Assembly: GCA_965657215.1 (NCBI GenBank)
Contig: CBFHNR010000004.1
Span: 87,864 to 151,863 of the forward strand
Direction of reading: 5' to 3'
Source of the DNA: JAHEJA01 sp965657215
Lineage (GTDB): Bacteria > Pseudomonadota > Alphaproteobacteria > Rhodobacterales > Rhodobacteraceae
DNA length: 64,000 bases
In this document: in pieces, positions 60,160-64,000 of the stretch
Position numbering within the stretch: the stretch's first letter is position 1
Layout: each line of letters opens with the position of its first letter
The notes under the pieces: model-generated
The model's input: only the letters and a program-made list of their open reading frames with translations
Told to the model about the DNA's origin: nothing
The model's database searches: none
Program-made: the position numbers and the translations under genes

Positions 60160-61202
60160 GCAAGCCTTCCTTTGTATTCAACCTGTGCCGTATCCGTGAC
60201 CGTTCCAATCTCATAAACGGTCTCACCAGCTGCTTCGAGCGCAGCAGTAACGCCAGCGACGTGATCGGCATCCACGATCACGACCATTCCCAAACCACAG
60301 TTAAAGGTTTTCAACATTTCAGCGTCGCTAATGCTGCCCTGCGCCTGAAGCCATCCAAACACAGCAGGAAGCTCCCAAGCGTCCAAATTGATCTCAATCC
60401 CCTGCCCTTCATTCAAAGCACGCGGGATATTTTCGCTCAAGCCACCGCCTGTGATATGGGTGAACCCATGCACGCCACCCGCTTTGATCGCGCTCATGCA
60501 TTGCTTGACATAAAGCCGTGTTGGCGCAAGCAAAGCTTGACCCAATGTGCCCTCAGAAAACGGCGATTGATCGGCCCATGACAAGCCAGAGTGCTCAACC
60601 AGTTTACGCACAAGGGAATAGCCATTGGAATGCACACCACTTGAGGGCAGCGCCAAGAGCACATCTCCGACGCTCACATTCTCAGGCAAGCTTTGACCGC
60701 GCTCCATTGCACCAACGGCAAAACCTGCAAGGTCGAAGTCACCGTCATGATACATGCCTGGCATCTCAGCTGTTTCACCGCCAACCAAGGCACATCCAGA
60801 TTGCACACAGCCCTCAGCGATACCTTCAACAATCACAGCGGCCGCATCGACATCCAATTTGCCCGTTGCAAAGTAATCCAGAAACAACAAAGGCTCAGCG
60901 CCCTGACAAATCAAATCATTCACACACATGGCCACCAAATCGATGCCGATTGTGCTAAATTCACCTGTATCAATGGCGATGCGCAGTTTAGTTCCAACGC
61001 CATCTGTTGCGGAAACCAAAATCGGATCTTCATAGCCTGCAGCCTTGAGGTCAAATAAGCCGCCAAAGCCCCCTAGTCCGGACATCACACCCGCACGATT
61101 GGTTCGTTTCGCAGCCGGTTTAATGCGTTCTACAAGCGCGTTGCCTGCATCGATATCTACACCTGCCGCAGCATAGGTTAACCCATTCGTGTCAGTCGTC
61201 AT
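60156..61202 (-). CDS. purM: Phosphoribosylformylglycinamidine cyclo-ligase
   Basis: Makes AIR from FGAM with ATP. The 348-residue protein starts with TYAAAGVDIDAGN, a PurM family opening, and includes DGVGTKL, GGETAEMPGMY and the ITGGGLSENIPR segment. I chose the ATG at 61202 with AAAGGAAC upstream; the longer frame to 61253 adds a basic lead without family match. It forms a purM-purN operon separate from purC-purS-purQ. A tRNA gene on the other strand begins 105 bases from its start. Confidence 0.95.
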   Translation of the reverse strand: MTTDTNGLTYAAAGVDIDAGNALVERIKPAAKRTNRAGVMSGLGGFGGLFDLKAAGYEDPILVSATDGVGTKLRIAIDTGEFSTIGIDLVAMCVNDLICQGAEPLLFLDYFATGKLDVDAAAVIVEGIAEGCVQSGCALVGGETAEMPGMYHDGDFDLAGFAVGAMERGQSLPENVSVGDVLLALPSSGVHSNGYSLVRKLVEHSGLSWADQSPFSEGTLGQALLAPTRLYVKQCMSAIKAGGVHGFTHITGGGLSENIPRALNEGQGIEINLDAWELPAVFGWLQAQGSISDAEMLKTFNCGLGMVVIVDADHVAGVTAALEAAGETVYEIGTVTDTAQVEYKGRLA

Positions 61203-61306
61203 CTGTCGTTCCTTTGTTCGTTGGCGTCGCCTTAACGGATTGTGCAATAACATTCAATCTCAGACTTGACCTCGCCGTTACATATGCTAGCAGTACGAGC
61301 AAGGTA

Positions 61307-61382
61307 GGGCCTGTAGCTCAATGGTTAGAGCAGAGTGCTCATAACGCTTTGGTTGGGGGTTCAAGTCCCTCCAGGCCTACCA
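61307..61382 (+). tRNA. tRNA with CAT anticodon, probably tRNA-Ile2
   Basis: Cloverleaf from G 61307 to encoded CCA at 61380-61382, 76 nt. The acceptor stem pairs GGGCCTG with CAGGCCT. The anticodon stem GAGTG/CGCTT encloses CTCATAA, giving anticodon CAT. The sequence AGGCC/GGGCC acceptor and TGGTT variable region resemble the lysidine-modified tRNA-Ile2 of alphaproteobacteria rather than elongator tRNA-Met. Confidence 0.85.
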
Positions 61383-61388
61383 ATTCCC

Positions 61389-62693
61389 TCAAACGCGAAT
61401 AGTCAATTCGACCATGAGCCCACCAAGCCGTTCGCTATGATCCAATCGGATTGATCCCCCATGAGCCCGCGCAATATCCGCCGCAATCGAGAGGCCTAAT
61501 CCGATGCCACTTCCTTTGTTTTGGTTGCGCGAGGGATCCAGCCGCACAAATGGTTTTAAGGCCTCTTCGCGCTTTTTCTTGGGAATACCGGGGCCATTAT
61601 CTTCAACCCAAATAGTCAGGCTTTTGTCGGTCAACTTGGCTGATATTTCTGAAAAATCTGCGTAGCGTGTCGCATTGTTAATCAGATTGTCCAAAGCTCG
61701 CCGTAACGCCGTTGTTTTGAGGTAAACGGGGTGAGATTGCACAAGGGGCGCATAGGTGACCTTATGCCCTCCACGACGCGCATCCTCGATCACAGTGGAC
61801 AAAAATGCATTCACATCAATGCGCTCACTGGTGCCCCCATCCTGCGTTTGATCTCGTGCAAAGCTCAGGAATTCATCAAGCAAGCGGCGCATATCCTCGA
61901 CATCGCGCTCAAGCGGTTCGCGATCTTCAGGCTCAAGGAACGACAAACCCAGCTTGAGACGGGTCAAAGGCGTGCGCAGATCATGCGACACCCCAGATAA
62001 AATCATTGTCCTCTGCTCCAAATGCCGCTCAATGCGCGTGCGCATGTCCAAAAAGGCCAAACCAGCAGAGCGCACCTCAATCGCACCCGTAGGTCGAAAT
62101 GGAATGCTATGCCCACGCCCAAAGGCATCGGCGGCGCGGGCAAGACGTTTGATGGGGCGCAATTGGTTGCGCAGATAGATAAAGGCAATGATCGTGAATA
62201 AGGCCCCAAAGACCAACATATTCACAATCAATTGATGCGGATTAGAGGCGGAGACTTTGTTTCGGCGAAAGGTCAAAATATAATCCTGATCTTGGATGCT
62301 CATATAGATCCGCACCCATCGATCATCGGGCAGGTCAATCGCCTCGACCCCGTTTACAGCGCCCAAAAGGCGGCGCACAATGATCCCTGAGAAATCATAA
62401 AACCGATGGCGTTCTTCGAATTCCACGATGTCGGGATCAACAGGCTCAATCGCGATTTTCAGCACATTACCAAGGCGTTGCGCGTCGTCTTTCCCCTGCG
62501 CATCGATGGTATTGGCAAGCAGCCGCACTTCATTCACCAGAGATGACGTCATTTGATGCGTGACATCTTCAAAATGACGTTGGACAAAAACTATCGACAC
62601 GATCAATTGCAAGAAAACAATCGGTAGCACCAAGATAAGTGCCGCACGGCCATAGAGGCTTTTGGGAAGATATGATTTGATCCATTGAAACAT
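61389..62693 (-). CDS. EnvZ-like sensor histidine kinase
   Basis: A 434-residue kinase. Transmembrane segments lie at about residues 17-37 and 158-176, with a periplasmic loop between, then HAMP (about 176-228), HisKA with the phosphoacceptor His 237 in GVSHDLRTPLTRLK, and a HATPase domain with DNLINNATRYA and GSGIGLGLSIAADI. This is the EnvZ order. No response-regulator gene is adjacent on either side, so it is an orphan in this window. The stop codon comes after a tRNA gene on the other strand, with only six bases between. Confidence 0.88.
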   Translation of the reverse strand: MFQWIKSYLPKSLYGRAALILVLPIVFLQLIVSIVFVQRHFEDVTHQMTSSLVNEVRLLANTIDAQGKDDAQRLGNVLKIAIEPVDPDIVEFEERHRFYDFSGIIVRRLLGAVNGVEAIDLPDDRWVRIYMSIQDQDYILTFRRNKVSASNPHQLIVNMLVFGALFTIIAFIYLRNQLRPIKRLARAADAFGRGHSIPFRPTGAIEVRSAGLAFLDMRTRIERHLEQRTMILSGVSHDLRTPLTRLKLGLSFLEPEDREPLERDVEDMRRLLDEFLSFARDQTQDGGTSERIDVNAFLSTVIEDARRGGHKVTYAPLVQSHPVYLKTTALRRALDNLINNATRYADFSEISAKLTDKSLTIWVEDNGPGIPKKKREEALKPFVRLDPSRNQNKGSGIGLGLSIAADIARAHGGSIRLDHSERLGGLMVELTIRV

Positions 62694-62735
62694 AGCTCTT
62701 AGATGTAAAGCCTAAGCCGCCAAAGGGGAATAGAA

Positions 62736-63659
62736 ATGTCATCAGAGCTGGATCAATTTAATCCCCCCGTTGGGGCGTGCATCGAGCTTGCCCAAAATGT
62801 GCGGCGGATCATAGCACCGAACCCATCTCCAATGACCTATCGCGGCACGAATACATATCTGATTGGCACCCGAGACATCGCGGTGATCGACCCAGGGCCA
62901 GATGATAAAGCACATTTGACCGCAATTCTTGACGCCGTTTCAGAGGGCGGGACGCTCACCCATATCATAGTGACCCATTCTCATATCGACCATTCCCCTT
63001 TGGCCAAACGATTATCGCAGGCGACAAGCGCCCCGATTTACGCCTTTGGCCCCTCTGATGCAGGGCGCAGCGCGGTGATGACCGACTTGATTGCGCAAGG
63101 CTATGCAGGCGGCGGCGAAGGGATTGATACCTCCTTTGTCCCAGATATCAGTGTGACAGATGGGGATTGCATCACGATTGATGGAATGGAGCTCGAGGTG
63201 CTCCATACACCGGGGCATATGGGCAATCATATTTGCTTGGCGATGGGAACCGCGCTCTTTAGCGGAGACCATGTGATGGGCTGGGCCAGCTCAATGGTGT
63301 CGCCGCCTGATGGGGATCTGACTGATTTTATGGCCTCTTGTCAGAAACTTAGCCACAGGCAGTGGTCTGTGTTTTTCCCAGGGCATGGGGATATCATTCA
63401 AACCCCAAACGACCGCCTTGATTGGCTTGTGTCGCATCGCAAGTCGCGGGAGGCAGATATTTTGACCTGCCTGCATCACGGGGCCAAGACACCAAGAGGT
63501 CTCGCCGAAGCCATTTACACAGAGACCCCTCCTGCCCTCCTTGGGGCTGCGACGCGAAACGTCTTTGCGCACTTGGTTGATCTTTCGCAACGCGGGTTGG
63601 TCCAAACGCTTGGCCCCCTCTCAGCTGAGGCGAAATTTACCCTTAAAATCAAAGAGTAA
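62736..63659 (+). CDS. Metallo-beta-lactamase-fold hydrolase, LACTB2-like
   Basis: A 307-residue metallo-hydrolase. The zinc-binding HxHxDH motif is HSHIDH at residues 81-86, with further ligands in TPGHMGNH and FSGDHVMGW and FPGHGD. After residue 225 there is a winged-helix-type C-terminal domain, as in LACTB2-like endoribonucleases and their bacterial relatives. Substrate not determined: RNA or thioester substrates both occur in this group. It diverges from the EnvZ-like gene with 42 bp between starts. Confidence 0.86.
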   Translation: MSSELDQFNPPVGACIELAQNVRRIIAPNPSPMTYRGTNTYLIGTRDIAVIDPGPDDKAHLTAILDAVSEGGTLTHIIVTHSHIDHSPLAKRLSQATSAPIYAFGPSDAGRSAVMTDLIAQGYAGGGEGIDTSFVPDISVTDGDCITIDGMELEVLHTPGHMGNHICLAMGTALFSGDHVMGWASSMVSPPDGDLTDFMASCQKLSHRQWSVFFPGHGDIIQTPNDRLDWLVSHRKSREADILTCLHHGAKTPRGLAEAIYTETPPALLGAATRNVFAHLVDLSQRGLVQTLGPLSAEAKFTLKIKE

Positions 63660-63732
63660 AACTTTTTTGCAGAAAATCGGAAAAAGCCTCTGGACGTCCA
63701 GGAAACCTATTGCTATATCCCCCAACACAAGT

Positions 63733-63807
63733 TCCGGCGTAGCTCAGCGGTAGAGCAGTTGACTGTTAATCAATTGGTCGTAGGTTCGATCCCTACCGCC
63801 GGAGCCA
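63733..63807 (+). tRNA. tRNA-Asn (anticodon GTT)
   Basis: Seventy-five-nucleotide cloverleaf with acceptor TCCGGCG/CGCCGGA, encoded CCA at 63805-63807, anticodon loop CTGTTAA giving GTT, and T-loop TTCGATC. The discriminator base is G 63804. A terminator follows. Confidence 0.96.
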
Positions 63808-63815
63808 GTAAAAAC

Positions 63816-63849
63816 AACACCTTAGCTGATTACGCGAGGTGTTTTTTTT
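63816..63849 (+). terminator. Intrinsic terminator after tRNA-Asn
   Basis: Seven-base-pair stem (AACACCT 63816-63822, AGGTGTT 63837-63843) with a 14-base loop, then a run of T residues to 63849. It begins nine bases after the tRNA. Confidence 0.8.
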
Positions 63850-63877
63850 GTCAAGCCAATCTCGAGGACGCTCTGGG

Positions 63878-63933
63878 GACACTTATTTAAGTATGTTTCC
63901 TCTTTAATTTCATGAAATACTTGCGCAAGTGTC
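63878..63933. repeat. Nested inverted repeat near the right edge
   Basis: Outer arms GACACTT (63878-63884) and AAGTGTC (63927-63933), inner arms AAGTA (63889-63893) and TACTT (63918-63922), with 4-base spacers on both sides and a 24-base AT-rich centre. No gene is present in 63850-64000. It could be a long hairpin, the end of a mobile element or an operator. Confidence 0.45.
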
Positions 63934-64000
63934 TCACTTTGTTATCGTGTGAGTGATTTAGTAAGGCTGCTCAGGCTCAACTTTAACCCATTGGGTCACA

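Noticed and set aside
1..64000. CRISPR arrays, prophage or intact insertion sequence
   Set aside because: No regularly spaced direct repeats, phage genes or transposase-like frames were seen. The tyrosine recombinase matches XerD and has no att site or phage neighbours.

Overview
This window looks like a chromosomal segment of a marine-type alphaproteobacterium of the order Rhodobacterales (Roseobacter group). The evidence is the gene order pyrH-frr-uppS-cdsA-dxr-rseP-bamA-skp-fabZ-lpxA-lpxI-lpxB, lpxI rather than lpxH, an IalB-family protein, paralogous dimethylglycine-dehydrogenase-like proteins, a fused dipeptide-type ABC ATPase, a separate homocysteine methyltransferase plus corrinoid protein, and a G/C-rich hairpin repeat I associate with this order. 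Base composition looks intermediate and fairly even, apart from AT-richer patches at about 4.45-5.4 kb and 44-46.3 kb. I see no prophage, CRISPR array, plasmid functions or intact insertion sequence. Most of the window is core metabolism.

Layout. 1-1.9 kb: 3' part of gap, coaD and a CBS-pair protein. 1.9-8.5 kb: distal valine catabolism (LysR regulator diverging from mmsA, then isobutyryl-CoA-dehydrogenase-like, 3-hydroxyisobutyryl-CoA hydrolase and mmsB), interrupted by an inverted AT-rich lipase-like gene. 8.5-11 kb: HerA-like ATPase, a possible small RNA and an IalB-family secreted protein. 11-22.7 kb: a long minus-strand run for UMP kinase, ribosome recycling, isoprenoid and phospholipid synthesis, outer-membrane assembly and lipid A. 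22.8-30.6 kb: miaA, then an oligopeptide-type ABC importer with Tat-type binding protein, two permeases and a fused double ATPase. 30.6-38.4 kb: lytic transglycosylase, ssb, aroB/aroK, a 49-residue membrane protein, an unknown secreted protein, xerD, a phosphoesterase and a CNNM/CorC protein. 38.4-44.2 kb: two head-to-head dimethylglycine-dehydrogenase-like paralogues and a MobA-like nucleotidyltransferase. 44.2-46.3 kb: a small accessory patch with a stand-alone Hint protein, a gene-free AT-rich stretch and a CPBP protease-like membrane protein. 46.4-50.1 kb: tRNA-Leu, DedA-like protein, dsbB, and arginase plus ornithine cyclodeaminase with a divergent Lrp-type regulator. 50.2-53.3 kb: a DctB/DctD-like two-component pair without transporter genes. 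53.3-61.2 kb: purine genes purQ, purS, purC and purN, purM flanking a homocysteine methyltransferase, a corrinoid protein, a DUF1638 protein, sufE and rnd. 61.3-64 kb: tRNA-Ile2, an EnvZ-like kinase, a metallo-beta-lactamase-fold hydrolase and tRNA-Asn.

The points I consider most worth checking are the DctD-like regulator that has lost the sigma-54-contacting GAFTGA loop, the homocysteine-methyltransferase/corrinoid/DUF1638 trio (probably part of a split methionine synthase), a 12-bp perfect inverted repeat that buries the start codon of the MobA-like gene, a matched pair of LysR-type sites 42 bp apart before mmsA, a perfect FNR-type box before arginase, and a compact small-RNA candidate near 10.3 kb. 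Nothing here is a clear, self-contained new defence or mobile system. Coordinates and motifs were read by eye, and no database search or computation was run.
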